Shown piece by piece: positions 24,701 to 38,311 of a stretch of 64,000 nt of DNA. How positions within the stretch are numbered: position 1 is the first letter of the stretch; every line of letters starts with the position of its first letter. Origin of the DNA: Aphelenchoides besseyi (taxonomy: Eukaryota; Nematoda; Chromadorea; Rhabditida; Aphelenchoididae). Below the pieces are notes generated by a model. The model had not been told where the DNA came from. It ran no database searches and saw nothing but the letters and a program-made list of their open reading frames with translations. The stretch spans positions 7,006,001-7,070,000 of the forward strand of contig JAMPIQ010000003.1 of assembly GCA_024699855.1 (NCBI GenBank). Direction: 5' to 3'. The position numbers and the translations under genes are program-made.

Positions 24701-27700
24701 CTTTGCTGGTTCACCCACTTCTTATGTCCACCGGTTGGTCATTTCGAGTTGTTTACGTAACAAAACTCATAGAAACGGACGGCTAAAAGACTTTGGCTCA
24801 GTTCTCTGTAAACTCAAACCGATCACGATGTTCAAACCACGAAGTGACCCAATTAACCTCAACAGTCTTAGAACACCTGCAGAGTGAAATGAAATTACGC
24901 GAGAAACAACATCGAATTCAGAAAATTCGAAATCACGATGTATACAATACTCTTGTGAGTCTAATCTCAATGTACATTTAGAGATCGAACGACATCTTTG
25001 GCATTTGAGCACGAAAATGGGGACGTTAGTCAGAGAACAACAAATTTCGCCACTTTTCTTCGTTCTCGTCGAGTTAATTGGAAAAGTTGGGACTGCGGAA
25101 GGTCACTTGTCATTTAACTCAAAAAAGTAACCAAATGACAAAAGAGAAGCCGAGAAACGTCGATAACCAGCTACTATCCAGTCGTGTAATTATCCAACAG
25201 TCGTTGTTGTGATTACGTGCTCGGAATTTGAAGCTCAAAAACGATGAACATGTTGCTCTACGACTTTTGAGTCGACGAGTGGAATGGACCAAGTTTTTGT
25301 TGTTGTTCTGAAGTTATGGGTCGACAGTCGACGATGCGGAATGGAATTAGGGTAAAAAGACGAACACGGAGGTTCAAAACCTTTACGCGATTCTCAGAAC
25401 CAACAGTCTTCGTCAACAAACCGAAATCAAAAGTCAGCCAATGAAATCAGTGACGACAATCACAATCTCGTCTTCCCCGTTTTTCTCACGCCAATCGATG
25501 GGCGGAGGTCAATTTACAACAAAGGAGTCAAAGCACGGCAATTCGAAATAATTGGACGTAAGTTAAAGTCAAATGAACCAACGATTAAATGCCACAGACG
25601 AGTTAATTTGCTGCGTGAAAGAAACAACCGTACGGTTTGAAGCAAAATCCTTTAAACCCCGAAGAATTTTTACATTGTTAATCATCGCCGGTTTTTGGCA
25701 GATTGAAACCTCTCATGGGAGCGAGAAGATGGAGTGGTCAGCGAAGTTGGTTTCGCTGTTTGAACTAAAAGGCGAAAATGGACAAAACGCGAAGATCTGA
25801 CATCGCGGAGATAAACGATTGTGAGTTCAAAAACAAATTGAAAAACAACTTTTGTGAAGTAAACCAACTCTTCATGTTTAGTATACAGCTAAATCGACCT
25901 CAACAAACGCCAATGATTGAAAGTGAAATCTCCGGGAATCGACTGAAAAGAAACATCACTAGTTGTTTCAAAAAGAAGGTCAAATTAAGTTAATGACTAA
26001 ACGGAATGCAAATGACGACATGTGAGAAGTAGCGGTTTGCTGACCATGCTAATCAACTTTACCGAAATAAGTTTAGTGTTGCAGTAAAGACAATGCAGTC
26101 CGAGTCTTATAGTCGGTTGAAAGAAAAAAGAAAAGGTCAAATACCTCGGTAATCTAATTCCCGACTAACTATCAATAATACCGTTTAATTGGAAAGTAAA
26201 TTGTGATCACTAGGAAAAGATACCCGAACTTCGAAACACCTGCACTGGGGTTGTCCACCACTAATGACCTCTGACCGGAACTCCAAAAAACGTGTCGAGA
26301 TTTCCAACTTACTCTCCTTTTTGTCCAAAAACTTTCGGACATCGCAAAAAAACGCGCAAAATGGAAAAAATAATCGTCCCTTCACGCTTCTCGTCCTTCT
26401 TCTTAAGCGCCGCTTCTTAAACGATTCGCTTTTGAGTTTTTAACGCGAAGCGTTTAAACGTGTCCGAGGACCGAGAACACAAAAATTCCGAGATTTTGAC
26501 ACCTTGAAACTCTCGAAGGTAAAAGAAAACAGTGCGAAGTTGGTGGACATCAACAACTTGCGGACTTTTCCGCTCCAAGATGATCGTGGACAAAATGCTA
26601 ATCTGTAAAGACGACAAAAATAGCAACAAACACTACGACTTGTCCTCCTGAATCTGCCAGTTCCTGGCGAATAACATCCGGATTAGGACGAAGAAGTTCT
26701 TGTAAGAAGAATGAAAAAATTCATAAAAAATCAGCACCAGGAAGTTTCGCGCAAACTTTTCCTTCGCACTTAAATTGCCGGCCGCGCAAAACAAAACATC
26801 CGTTTTGGCCTCCGAGTTTGTCCGAAATTCAAAGGTCATTTTGGAGTTTTGCGCGTTGTTGTGCGGTCCATTCAGTTGGCAGGATGACCGACATGAAGGT
26901 GGAGTAAATTAGCAACGTTGAGGTCTCTCTGTTCAGGTCGCTCATTCCACAACGTCCCGCGGTGAAATGCCAATTCCTGTGGTTGATGCAAAGCGGGAGG
27001 TCGTTTGATGGAATGATTATGATGATGAGGCAAAGAGCGGAAATTCAACGGACAAAATGGCGACTTTTCAAGTGCACGTCGAAGACGCAAACTTGAAGGA
27101 CTTACAGTTTTTGAACTCGTGAACAGTAAAACCACGATTGTACTCAAACTTATTTTTAAGTTTCAAATCGAAAAACCGGAAATGAAGACGTACGTTGTCA
27201 CTGTTAAGACTCATTCGTCCAATTCTTAATCGCAAAGTCAATCCTCAGAAAATTTATTACCCAACGAAAAACTGTACGTCCCATTCAAGTTCGGCATCAA
27301 AGTGAATTCGGAAAGCAGGGACTAGACAGTTAGGGCAACAAGAAGCGAAAAGTGTGGCTGTTAAGTAACCGATCTGTCAAGATGACTCATAAGAGCGTAG
27401 ACGTTTGTTCAACAGATTAACCGCAATCTTCGAAGCAACACGAAAATCTAAACTGCTGATTCACAGGAAAAAAGACAACGTCAAAATCGCGAAGGTGTCA
27501 AATTTTCGAATTGGGTGATGGAATGACCAAAACGCGCGTAGCATTTGGTCAAACAGAATTTGGGGATTCGAAAAAATAGGTGAGTTGGACGACAACAACT
27601 CGACAGACACCTGCAAACATCTTCGTAATAGAAAACGGTTCGCAAATGACAGTCAATGAGCATCGTTGGTAGCTTATCATCGTGCGTTTCGAATCGACAC

Positions 27701-30700
27701 AACGGTAACAAAAGAGCAAACGCCAACAATTCTTTTTGTGTTGTAAGACGAGATGTTTTCTTCCCGAGTCCATCAACACTCGCGGCGAACATAAGCCGCT
27801 CAGTTGCCGTAGAACGCGTCAATGGTCGAGGAAGAAGAGGAAATCTGCAACCCCCGGGCTTCGGTCGAAGAATACGACGCAGCAATTTGGGTCGCGAATT
27901 TACGCCATTTCCGCTTGACATCGACGCGAGAACGAGCAAAAGAACAACAAATGTCAACAAACGAAACGATTAAATAAACGTATGCGAATAGTTGCCTTTT
28001 CCAATTCGATCTTCCCCACAAAAAGTTGCTCAAGCCATTGAAGATGGAAGCCACTCACGAGGTGAAATCGAAGTGTCGAAAAGGTGCCAACAAGTGCGAA
28101 GTGAAAGTTTCAAATTTCAATTGCGAGCGCTTATCAAATCGTCAAATACGATGACTCACATTAAGGAGCTCAAAGGAAAACAAATTAGCTGCAGATTACA
28201 AGAAACTCGGAAAACATTTGGATTTGGCCGCAGAGTTAATTTCGCGGACCGATCAAAAGACGGCAGATTCAATTTCGCGCGGCAAATCCAATTCTCAACC
28301 TCTGAAGCCTAAGCCAATAAATCAATGGCAACCGATGCGAACACCCGTTGAACCGCGCGAACTTGCTTTGACCTTTTGCCACATGTTCCGGTAACGTTGC
28401 GGTTTACGAAAGTTGAATTGCACGTCATAGGCCGATAAACGGTCCGAAAGTTGTTCATAAACACCCTTCTCGAATCGTTGAGTTATCTGATGGGCGAGAA
28501 GAAAAATATGCCATCGGGACTTCTAAACGTCTTGACATCTCAATTCTTCGCAACTCTGCGCGTCCAACCGACGGACGCTCATCAATCTCGTTTTTGTATC
28601 GGAATGTCGTTGGCGAATCTTAGCATCGACTGCAGTTTATGAGCTCAAATTTGTGACCTGAACCATTGTATCACTGTGGAGATAGAAAAGCGAGTTAAAA
28701 AATGCAATTTCTTAAAGAAACCAGAACAAATGGACTTGTTGGACGCAAATTCTCATTAAACATCAAAGAAGAAAACAATAAGAAGCGATGTCCTAGAACA
28801 AGAACTGGGCACATTAATGTCCGTCCAGAAATTCTCTTAAAAGCACCAAGTTGTTGTTGTAGTGCAGGGACTTATGAATAAAAGCAAACAGTTTTTACTC
28901 ATAAACTCGATGGCTGTTCGTTTTACGTAATGCGATTCAAGAGGCAAACCGGAGATGTTTGTTTAGCAAGCGAATCGGAAGGTAAAGTAGTCAATTGAAG
29001 GGGTCGCAGAATGTCGATTAGTTCTCGAACGGCTAATGCGCATCTGCCCATTGATCCAAGGGCCTGCGGTTTTGAAGGAATTCTGTCGATTAGACAAAAA
29101 CTTCAAAAAAAACAACCAACTCGACCGGAAGCATCGCGTGTCCTTTCGAGCAGACGATTTTTACTCAATACGGAAACTCACGATGTTTACGAGCGTTGCC
29201 ATCAAGTTCCAAAACGCTGCGCAAATGTCGCTCATCAGCAAAAGGTCAAACTTAGACAGAACAATAAAATCCACTTTCACATTCACGGTTATAAATTCGG
29301 ATTGGCAGACAAATTGCTCAGTTCACAGACCTCAACGTCGTAAACTTGTTCTACCGCAATTTGTCCACTCAATGGTCATTCACATTACTCGTGAACGAGT
29401 AGTCTACTCGACCTGCCAAAACGCCCATTAAGTCGCCAAACGTGAACAGCGCAGTAAAGTTTTTGGCCAATTCGACGGCCAAAGCGAACATTTGGCGCAT
29501 TAGATCGGTAGTCTCGCAATTCAATCGGCCTCCGAGTAATAAAATCGCTTTTTGAGTTCAGCAATCCAATGGACAATAAAAAGCGATTGGAAATCAACTG
29601 GGATTCTGATTTTTGGCTCGGAAACAAGAGCAGCTTCAAGCGGTGATGATCATGAAGTCCAGATGTTGCAATTGAAAGAAGACACGGAGGTAATTCAGAG
29701 AATACGAAAACGCCAAGAAGACTCGCTTTTCAACTTTGGTCGAAGCACAGAAATCGACGGGGGACGAGGAAGAGCGCGAAATGTCACGTTGAATTTCCAC
29801 GACAAGATTTGAAACGAGTCGGGAACACAACTGACGATTTTGTTTTGACTGTTGAATATCTAAGATCCCCTTTCAACTAATAATACGAGAACAACCACAA
29901 GATGTTTCCACCCGGAATCAAGAAGCCAAACAATCTCGCGCACCATAAACTTTTTTGGTCGTCGGAGTTGGAAAGACGCCAAAAACGGACATTAGGAATT
30001 AGGACAAACGCGATGTTTTGAGTTTCGCCGTTGCGCATCACTTTCAAAAACGTCCAAATCGCCGCTTTTGAAACGTCGTCCGACTGATGCCTTCGGCATT
30101 CCCGCGATGACACTTCGGTCCGAATGCTGCGCGAGATTTCTGAAGTGGCCAATTTCATTGAAACTCTAACGGTCTACAAGGTCAGTAGAATTATCTTAGG
30201 ATAGAAAACAAATCGGTCAATACGATAAGATGAAAGTTCAAAGACACTAATTGCATCTGTTGCATCAACCATAAACATTCAGCCAATAAACTCCAGTGTT
30301 CTATAAATTAGAAGGTCAATTAAGAAACTTAATCGGAGCTAATAGGTCAGAAGTAACTGGCTGACCGAAACAATTTGAACGACAGTCTTTGCAATAAATT
30401 AAGTTTGAATCCAAGTGCGCGCAGTTTCTGTTTAAGTAATCGGTTGACAAGCATGAAATATAAGTGCAATCGAGCTGATTGATTTATTCGATTGTGCGGC
30501 GGCTTTTTACTCGAGAAGTTGGACATCAAATGGCTAATCCACGACAGTAAATTAAACGACAATCGTGTAGTTCAGTTTTATTTGACAACAATCTCAGCTA
30601 ACTTCTCAAGACTTGCAATTGCTAGTTCGTATGAATTCAGTGAAAAGATGCTTAAACAAAAATCCTGACAAAACCCCAGAGCTTCGTTTTCTGTAGTATG

Positions 30701-31600
30701 CAAATAAGATGATGGGAAACGTGTTTCAACGATCCCCACTCCCGGTTCTTATCTTCCTCATAAATTTAACACCGAATGAACTTCAAAAGACCGAATAGCC
30801 AATACTGTCTGATCTCAGATCGTTCACGACTGTTTTTTTAACAGATAGAAAAGTGAAATGAGCAGACGAATACAAGTGTTTCTTTCAACAACCGCAAAGC
30901 AGAAACAACGACCAAAACACAAAAACCAAACGATTCATGAGCTTCGACTACAAACCTTTGGTGAAAATAACTTCTGGCATTTTAGACCAAATTCCGTGAA
31001 AATCCAATTGACCACTCGTTCCACTCAGATGTGGACAACCGCGCAGCTACGATAAATTTGACTAATTTAAATTTCCGCTCAACCAAAAGTTGGCCATCGA
31101 GTTTGTTGGACAACTCGTTTGGACAAAAAACTTTCAATTGCGCAATTAGAACAAACCACATGGTCATCGGTGGGATAGTCAATTTCTGTGGACATTTCTT
31201 CCAATTAAAAGAATGGTTGTTAAATGAGCACGACTTTAAAGTTCGAACAAAAGCCGTGTACTTGCAACGATCGAATCTTGAGGTCGAGTGACCTTTGGCT
31301 CAAACGATTGTGATCAATCATTTCGCGGATCGTGTTTCAACAACCGGAAGATCGTAAATCTCAACGCGGGAATTATGAGCGATCGGTGAGAACAGCTGCG
31401 TATTCTTTGGATAACTAATTGGATTAGCAACACATTTGAGCGGTTTGTTCAACAATGTTCATTTAAGCGATTTTGCACAAAATTTGAGAAAGGATTGAAT
31501 CGTGTAGTGTGCTTTAAAACCGTTCGAATTGTTATATCGTCTTCTAGTTTCATCGTCGTATGGAAGCAGTTGAACTACAAGCTTCAACATTCGCTGAATA
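24701..31600. other. Large gene-poor interval between divergent genes
   Basis: It lies between the LAR start (minus) and the GSK-3-like kinase (plus). Open frames here, the longest 159 codons at 27960-27481 minus, have no recognisable domain, no supporting splice partners, and overlap equally long frames on the other strand. It may hold promoters or enhancers and 5' UTR exons for the two divergent genes. I see no tRNA, transposon ends or tandem repeat in it. Confidence 0.55.
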
Positions 31601-32026
31601 GTATTCGGATTAGAGATTTGAGGGCAAAAAACGGTTGATTCTGCTCCTTCAGTTCATGCAATTTGCAACTACCTTCTGTCTCTTGTTGGTGTAAAAGAAA
31701 AACGAACGAGCATTTGAATGTTCGGAAGCAGACGTTTAGATCGACTGTTGACAGAAATCGTAAGTTTGGCTTCGAATTTGTTTATTTTATTTCATTTTGT
31801 AGGAACACTGACCAAAAAAATCAGCGCTGCTTTCGGTCAAGTGTATACAAAAGACATGTACGATGTGATAGACGGACTGGACATCAACATCTGAAGTTCT
31901 TGTTGTTCAGCTTTCAACCCACGAAAAATGATAAATGCGCCATAATTGTGTTTTTGCATAAAACAGGGAAAATATTATGCATTTTGTTCACTTTCAAGTT
32001 ATTTGTGTTGTGCAGTTGTCTCCGTC

Positions 32027-33604
32027 ATGCAGCACACGGTTCACGACTATCAAGCCGTGGAGATGCCGTCCGAGAAGCCGTGTACCTTGAAGATGTGCAA
32101 ACTTCGTCTTCACTCATCCGGCGTCTTCTCGAACGTCTATCGTGGCGTTCTTCTCAAACCACCACCACAACGCGAAATTGCGGTCAAAAAGACGTGGCCT
32201 GAAGGTGGACAGGATGCGAACAAGAACTACGAAGTTATGATGCTTCTCGAGTTGTCCAAAGAAAAACATCTGAACATTGTTCAAGTGCTCTTCACTTTCA
32301 AAACTCGTGCACCTGATGGAAGAGTATATTCAAATAACCACTATTAAATGTATCTTGTTGTTTAGACTTGTGAATCGATGGTCTTTGACTTCATGCCTTC
32401 AACTTTGCATGCGGCTATCAAGTCGTTGGGTGGACGACATCCGAATATTACGGACATCAAGATCTACACATGGCAACTGTTCAATGGACTGCACTACCTG
32501 TTCAAGGTTTGTTTGCCCGCAACTTTCGAGTGATCAAACATTTTCAGAAGAAAATATGTCATCGGGATATTAAACCGCAAAACATTTTGATTGATCCGGA
32601 AAATGGAGTCCTGAAAATCGGTGACTTTGGAAGCGCAAAGATTTTGAAAGGAGACGTTCAATCGACCGCCTATCAGGTTACTCGGTTCTATCGGGCACCC
32701 GAGTTGTTGCTTCAGGCTGTTTTTTACAGTCCACTAGTTGGTAAGTTACAGAAGGTGGAATTCGATCTCTTTTTTCTCAGACGTGTGGGCTGGTGGGTGT
32801 GTTCTGGGAGAAATGCTTCGTGGAGCTGTCTTATTTCCCGGTCGCGATGCCAAACATCAACTGCTATTGATCGTTTCGGCAATTGGTACTCCAGATCCGA
32901 CTGAAATTCTCGCAATGCGTGCTTCCAATCACTGGGACGGGACACCAATGGCTCCTCGTGGTTTCAGTCGTGTGAGTTCTAAGCTCAGCGCAAACTGTTC
33001 ATTTGGCATATTAGCTCTTGCCACATTGCCCCCGTGAAAGTATTGATTTTCTTCAACGAATTCTCGTCTACACACCAAACAAGCGTCTCTGTGGTGTGGG
33101 ACTGTTGACTGATCCGTACTTTTCTGATCTTTTTGTTCCGAACAAAAAACGACAGAACGGACGATTGGTTTCCGACATTCCTTCATTCAAAGACATGATG
33201 GACTTTGGGTAAGTTAATGAAACTAACTAGTTTATATTAAAGATTACAGACCGAAGCATCATAGCACTCAACGCAAACGTGCCAAAATCACGACGTCCGC
33301 AGAAAGCACTGTGCAGCCGTCGATGAAATCGGCTGAAGCATCTCGACTCAGTCAAGAGCAAGCTCAACCGAAGAAAAGTCAGGAGAAAATCCGCAAGAAG
33401 GGGGTCAGTCATGCGAAAATTACAACGACTACAACAACTACTACGATCACAAACGAGAAACCACCTTCAGGAGACAAACGGTAAGTGAAGAGTAACTTCT
33501 GATTTGTGCGTTTTTGCAGTTCACATGAAAATGCCGCAAGTCGCGAAACACTTACCGCCATTCGTCGCCCATCGAAGGAGTCGTTGGTGAAGAAAACGAA
33601 GTAG
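32027..33604 (+). CDS. Divergent GSK-3-like protein kinase
   Basis: Exons with short introns. The start [17 protein letters not shown] at 32027 follows an acceptor (GTGCAG), so a non-coding 5' exon is likely. The core has VAVKK-type lysine (EIAVKKTW), [25 protein letters not shown] and [13 protein letters not shown], with the activation-loop tyrosine kept (GSK-3 SYICSRYYRAPE), then [12 protein letters not shown] and [14 protein letters not shown], all GSK-3 specific. The glycine loop is altered ([13 protein letters not shown]), and the position of Arg96 (NRE), which binds primed substrates in GSK-3, is Tyr (NYE). The C-terminal tail is basic with a Thr run ([10 protein letters not shown]) and ends KESLVKKTK. 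An AATAAA lies at 33629-33634. It is probably a nematode GSK-3 paralogue rather than the main GSK-3. Confidence 0.88.
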
Positions 33605-33903
33605 AAACTTGTGAAATGAAAACGACCAAATAAACATTTCGAAAATAGACGATTGTGAAAAAGAACAAATTTCATGCTTTCGATTAAGGAAACTGAGATG
33701 GAAATCACATTTTCATGAGCAAATATAGTCGCCATATTCAGCACATTGGAATCGTTCATGAGCTCTGTGAATAGCAAATAGAAGAAGCTGATTGCGCAGG
33801 AAAGTCAACTAGAACCTTTAAGACGCTTAACATTCTTACACCTTCCAACAGCCACTACGTGACTCCGTTATTTGCTAATTAAGGCAAACAAATGAACTGA
33901 ATT

Positions 33904-35528
33904 GTGTGCTGCAATGTAACTTACGTATTAATACCCGACTATTCTAGTGGAGATCAGATTACATGTCCAGAACTTTGCCGTTTTCGTATACACAAAACAA
34001 CACTACAACAGGCTTACGACACATTTCTTGAATTCGTTTCAGAGACCATTTCAAATATCTTATGTATAATGAGTATTCGCGTTTCTTTTATGAAGGCTTA
34101 CCCATTTTTCAATGAAAATTGCACACATCCTCCTCACTATCGCATTGGAAAAACATGCTTGTCAGGAATAGCTGTCGAAATAATTGGACTGATAGCTAGT
34201 CACTTGAATTTGACCATCGATGTTGTTCGCGTTAGTGATCGAGTTCCCGGCTGGATAAATGCTTTCGACGAACTTTATAAAAACCAAACGGACGTATACG
34301 GTTTGTTCTTTGGCGAACATACTCCTACGTTTACGTCAAGATACGATTTTACCAAAGCCATCTATTGGGTATGCTGTCAATTATTGCTGAAACTCTAAAA
34401 GAATTTAGAACAAAATAAAAGTTGTTGTCAGACGACCAGATCATTCGTTTAAAAACATTTTCGATTTCTTTAAAATGTATCACTTCGATACGTGGATCAG
34501 TATGATTCTCGTTTTCATGTTATTCACAGCTTTTGGTTTGCTCGTTCAATTCGCTGAGTACCAACTGAAATTGCGCGACAAATGTAACTTCGCCGAAGTT
34601 TTGTGGATGATGACAGGAATTCAATTGGCTCAAGTGACAAAGATCAACTACAATTTGCTTGCTGGCAAGTTTAACATTGCGTCGTCTCAATGAATTTGTT
34701 TTAGGCAAAATCTCATTGCTAATCTTTTTTATCTTTCAAATTTGTATTATTCTCGAGCTTTACGAATCGTTGATACTAACAAAAATCATACATGTAAGTC
34801 GAATTTAGCATCACTTATAAGCGTTTAGCAACCTGAGTTGATGCCGTTCACAATCGACGAGTTTCCACGAATGGTCAAAGAAAGAAAGTTAACGCTCGTC
34901 GTGGATTCCGAAGACAGCAATTGGATATACGAGGAGATTAAGAACAAGTAGGAAATTTGAAACAAACAAGTCGAGCTTTTGGTTTAGCTACCAATCTCCG
35001 TTCTACGAACTTCGCGAAGCTCTCGAATCCAATCCGGTTAGGATCGTGGACGACGTAATGCAGACGATTGATAAAGAATACGAAGCTGTTACTCTCTACG
35101 TAGAGCATTGGTTCAATTTAAATATCGCAGAAGTTTATTGCAGACTAAGTCTTGTTGATGTTAGTTATACAAATGCCCAATTTAGTGACTGCTTTTAGGT
35201 TTCGATTCAACCCCAAGCCCAACGTTTCATGTTTAAGAAGGGGAGTCGATTTGTATCGATGTTCAACGAAGCCATTGATGTGAACAAATACGAAATTAAG
35301 AGTATCGTACGAAAATATCTTACGTATCGGCCTCTTTCGAAATGTCCGTCAAGAAGAACAGGAGCAATTCAATTGTGTAAGTTATCTATTCTGCACACCT
35401 TTTTTACATACCTTTCAGCAATGACTCCCTACTATGGTCTATTGCTACTATTCTTATTTGGAATTTCAGTTGCCGGAAGCGTTTTTATTGTTGAATGTTT
35501 AATGCGCAAAGGAACCGCCAGACAATAA
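33904..35528 (+). CDS. Divergent ionotropic glutamate receptor-like channel
   Basis: The ligand-binding S1 half (VSFMKAYPFF... to ...RYDFTKAIYW) is followed by M1 (MILVFMLFTAFGLLVQF), a pore-loop segment (CNFAEVLWMMTGIQLAQV), M3 (ISLLIFFIFQICIILEL), the S2 half (ELMPFTIDEFPRMV...; RFMFKKGSRFVSMFNEAI) and M4 (YYGLLLLFLFGISVAGSVFI), with stop at 35526-35528. The order matches the iGluR/IR superfamily without the large amino-terminal domain. The conserved M3 motif SYTANLAAF is absent, which argues for an IR-like or diverged receptor. The 5' end is uncertain: the frame opens at 33904, but the recognisable domain begins near 34070 (MSIRVSF) and no clear signal peptide is seen. Confidence 0.82.
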
Positions 35529-35785
35529 ATGCCTCTAAATTCACTTCGAGGCTTTGTTGCAACATAGAACCTAATGAACCGCAGATCTGAAAAGTGCAAG
35601 TTTATTGGTTCAATTTCTTGTTCATGCAAATTCAAGTAAAAAGACCAATAACTTTGCTTAATATCCTTACACACGAATTAGGAGCGTTAAAACAAAACGA
35701 TAATCAAAAACTCTCGAAAGTTGGTATCTTCAGTCGTGTATGAATGTATCTCAGAGTTTATTGGTCAGCATTTTGCGTACAGAAG

Positions 35786-36532
35786 TTAGACGAACGATTG
35801 TTGAGAAGTGAGTTTCTTGTTCAAACGAACGTATTCGTCAGCGACTGATTCCAAAAGACGAAGATAGTTGGTGACCGATATGTCGCTTGAATTTTGTGCT
35901 AAAGAGTATCAGTGACTAGTGATATAAAGACCTACCCAAAATTCCGAATTTTAAAAGCGAATCGACCTCCTAGATTACAGCAATTTTACATAACAGTAAT
36001 TGATTACCTGCTTAGTCGAAAAAGACTCGCTCGTTGAAGTATCAGCTGCTAAATCGATGTATAAACAACTAAAAATCGTAGTCTCACCAAATTTCAAATG
36101 CCAACTAGTCAAAGAACTACTCGTATTCGATTCATCTGCGAAACGAGTTTCACGTGCACTCTCCCAGTCCGAATTGATTTCACTCATGTTAACGTATTCC
36201 TTGCACCGGCATTCTTCTGCGTTTGAGATCCCATAGCAAATTGTGGGACAATCGTGTTTAACAAGCTCTTTTTCGTTTTCCTTGCCTAAGACTGTTAAAT
36301 GATTGACATCATGAATACGATTCTTACAAAACTTTTTACGGTTTTTCACAGTCAAGAGTGTCAACGAATCCACGACTTTGGCAGCGCAAATTGGAACCGG
36401 AATGTTGGAATCGGATTTCACGACACGTTGAACAATCTTCGGAATACGAGACTGAAGCAGAAGGTCAGCTGGCTGCTCAGTTTGACTTACCTTCTTTACT
36501 GGCTCAGTTTTCGAAAAGCAATGATCAGACAT
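35786..36532 (-). CDS. Unknown protein
   Basis: The ATG at 36532 opens MSDHCFSKTEPVKKVSQTEQ. A long first exon ends at a donor (AAGCAG/GTAATC, about 36010), a small exon follows (EVDSLLKFGIL), and a last exon reads AQNSSDISVTNYLRLLESVA to KKLTSQQSFV with stop at 35788-35786. Splice sites and phase agree. The protein is about 220 residues, Ser/Lys-rich, with SRIPKIVQR and SNIPVP in its N-terminal third and a Cys-rich patch (CPTICYGISNAEECRC). No signal peptide or membrane segment. I do not recognise the family. It lies 357 bp downstream of the NEK gene on the same strand. Confidence 0.65.
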
Positions 36533-36888
36533 TTCGAACAGCGAAGTTCAGTGACGAGAAAGCAAAGCAACCGTTCAGCAGGTCGACGAACCAACTGACT
36601 GATTAGTCAAAGACAAAGACACCTGCTTTTGTTTATGCAAACCGATTTTGAATAAGCGCATTTCGAATATTCTAATTTAATCGTTTGGGCATCGGATGTG
36701 TCTATCCAACTTCTTGGCCGAGTGATGGGAACTCGAATATGAATTCTTGATCCATTTGTTTATCCAAAGTTTATTTTCAACCGTGTATTTGCGAATGAAG
36801 TAAACATTTAAAGGTTAAAAATTTAAGACGCCGGCGTCAAAGTTAAAGAAAAAATCAAACAAATGAGTTATGAAAAATTGTGAGAACA

Positions 36889-38007
36889 TTAACGCGAAAA
36901 GAAAGCGTTCATTTTATCAGCGTAACGTTGAACTTGTACTGCACTTGGGCGTTTCGAGAAATCCAATTGTAAGCACAAACTCATGAGCAACTTCAAATGC
37001 GGAGTACGTGAATGACCATCGGGTAACGGCGGATACTCGGCATTTTGAATGCGAAGATTGAGTGCGAATTCGTTCGCCCGTTCACCGACAAACGGAGATC
37101 CACCACAAGCCATCTGAAAAAAGGATGTCAGAGTGATGAAGAGGCATGTGCTTTTAACCTCGTAAAGAATACAACCCATGCTCCAAACATCGGAAGCAAA
37201 GTTGTAGCCGGATTGATAGGAACGTTCTGGACTCACGTAGTACGGAGCTGAAAGTTTTCGATCAGTTTGAAGTCATTTCAGTGCCAACTCACTTCCCACC
37301 TGGGTATTAGCTTTGACCGTGTTTTGCGAAAAAAGACGGCAAAGACCGAAGTCACAAACTTTGACCGTTCGTTGGATTCCATCGAAAAGAACGTTCGCAG
37401 GTTTGAGATCTGAAAGTTGGAAACTCACATTGCGGTGACGTGGTCGTTCACAGACCGCGATGAAGAATTCGTTTGCCATGAACATGACTTATTGCCGCAG
37501 CAATTTGCGCAAAAATTCGCCAAATTTCGCGTTCCGGCAATCGCTTTTGTCGTCTGAAGTACGTTTCCGAAAGCAACTGCTCCAAATTGCTTCGGTTCGC
37601 GTACTCCAAAATCAAAGTCAAACGCGCGCGTCGATGAGGATCTTCGTCCTCAATGGCGGCGAAACATTTGATGATGTTCGGATGGTCGAGTAATTGCAGA
37701 GCATCGACTTCGGCACGACACAAACGAACCCACTTGTCATCATCGAAGCCGGTAAGCTGAAAAACAGATATTGATTTGAAGATCGTTTACGTCAACAACC
37801 CACTTCGATTGTCTTCATTGCCGCTTTCTTGTGTGCGGCGTTTCTGATGTGAACTAAATGAACAACAGCGAACGATCCCGTACCCAACTCTCGCTCAATC
37901 TTGTATCCCTTCACATAATTCGGCCACGTTCCGAAATGCGGTGACACTCGGACTTCACGTTTGTCACGAGCACGCAGCGCGTACTTGCTTTGGTAGTTGT
38001 TGTTCAT
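36889..38007 (-). CDS. NIMA-related kinase, NEK6/7 type
   Basis: Protein Ser/Thr kinase of about 320 residues with almost nothing outside the kinase domain. ATG at 38007 (MNNNYQSKYALRARDKREVR). Motifs: glycine loop GTGSFAVVHLVH, AAMKTI lysine, HRDLKPANVLF (HR/D split by a 46-nt intron), DFGLCRLF, YYVSPERSYQSGYNFASDVW, then YPPLPDGHSRTPHLKLLMSL and RPSAVQVQRYADKMNAF. The last two stretches match NEK6/7 (YPPLP..HYS; V..A..M), whose C. elegans relative is NEKL-3. These kinases act in mitotic spindle function and, in nematodes, membrane trafficking and molting. It follows the ABCF gene by 305 bp on the same strand, so co-transcription is possible. Confidence 0.88.
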
Positions 38008-38311
38008 TGTTGATTGCTGAAACAGGATTTACAATTAAGAAGGGAAAACACAAGATAGGCGAAGAGCAAACTAAACAACCGAACGATTCGACCGACTGAC
38101 TGAACAGTTCGCTGTCGATATTGAGGGACAATATCGAAAGATCGCAGCCGATCATCTGCAAACTGCCATCAAAAAACGCGAACTTGAACAACACATTACG
38201 ACAAGAATTGAGCTTTGTTTTATCGTTCGGAAGGGAATCAGCTAATTGGCTGCGTCAACGGGATAACTACATTTACTCTTTATAATAATCAAACAACAAA
38301 CTTCAACGAAA

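Noticed and set aside
27481..27960. 159-codon minus-strand frame starting with a hydrophobic stretch (MLTFVVLLLVLASMSSG)
   Set aside because: The start resembles a signal peptide, but the rest has no family features and overlaps equally long frames on the other strand; no splice or context support.
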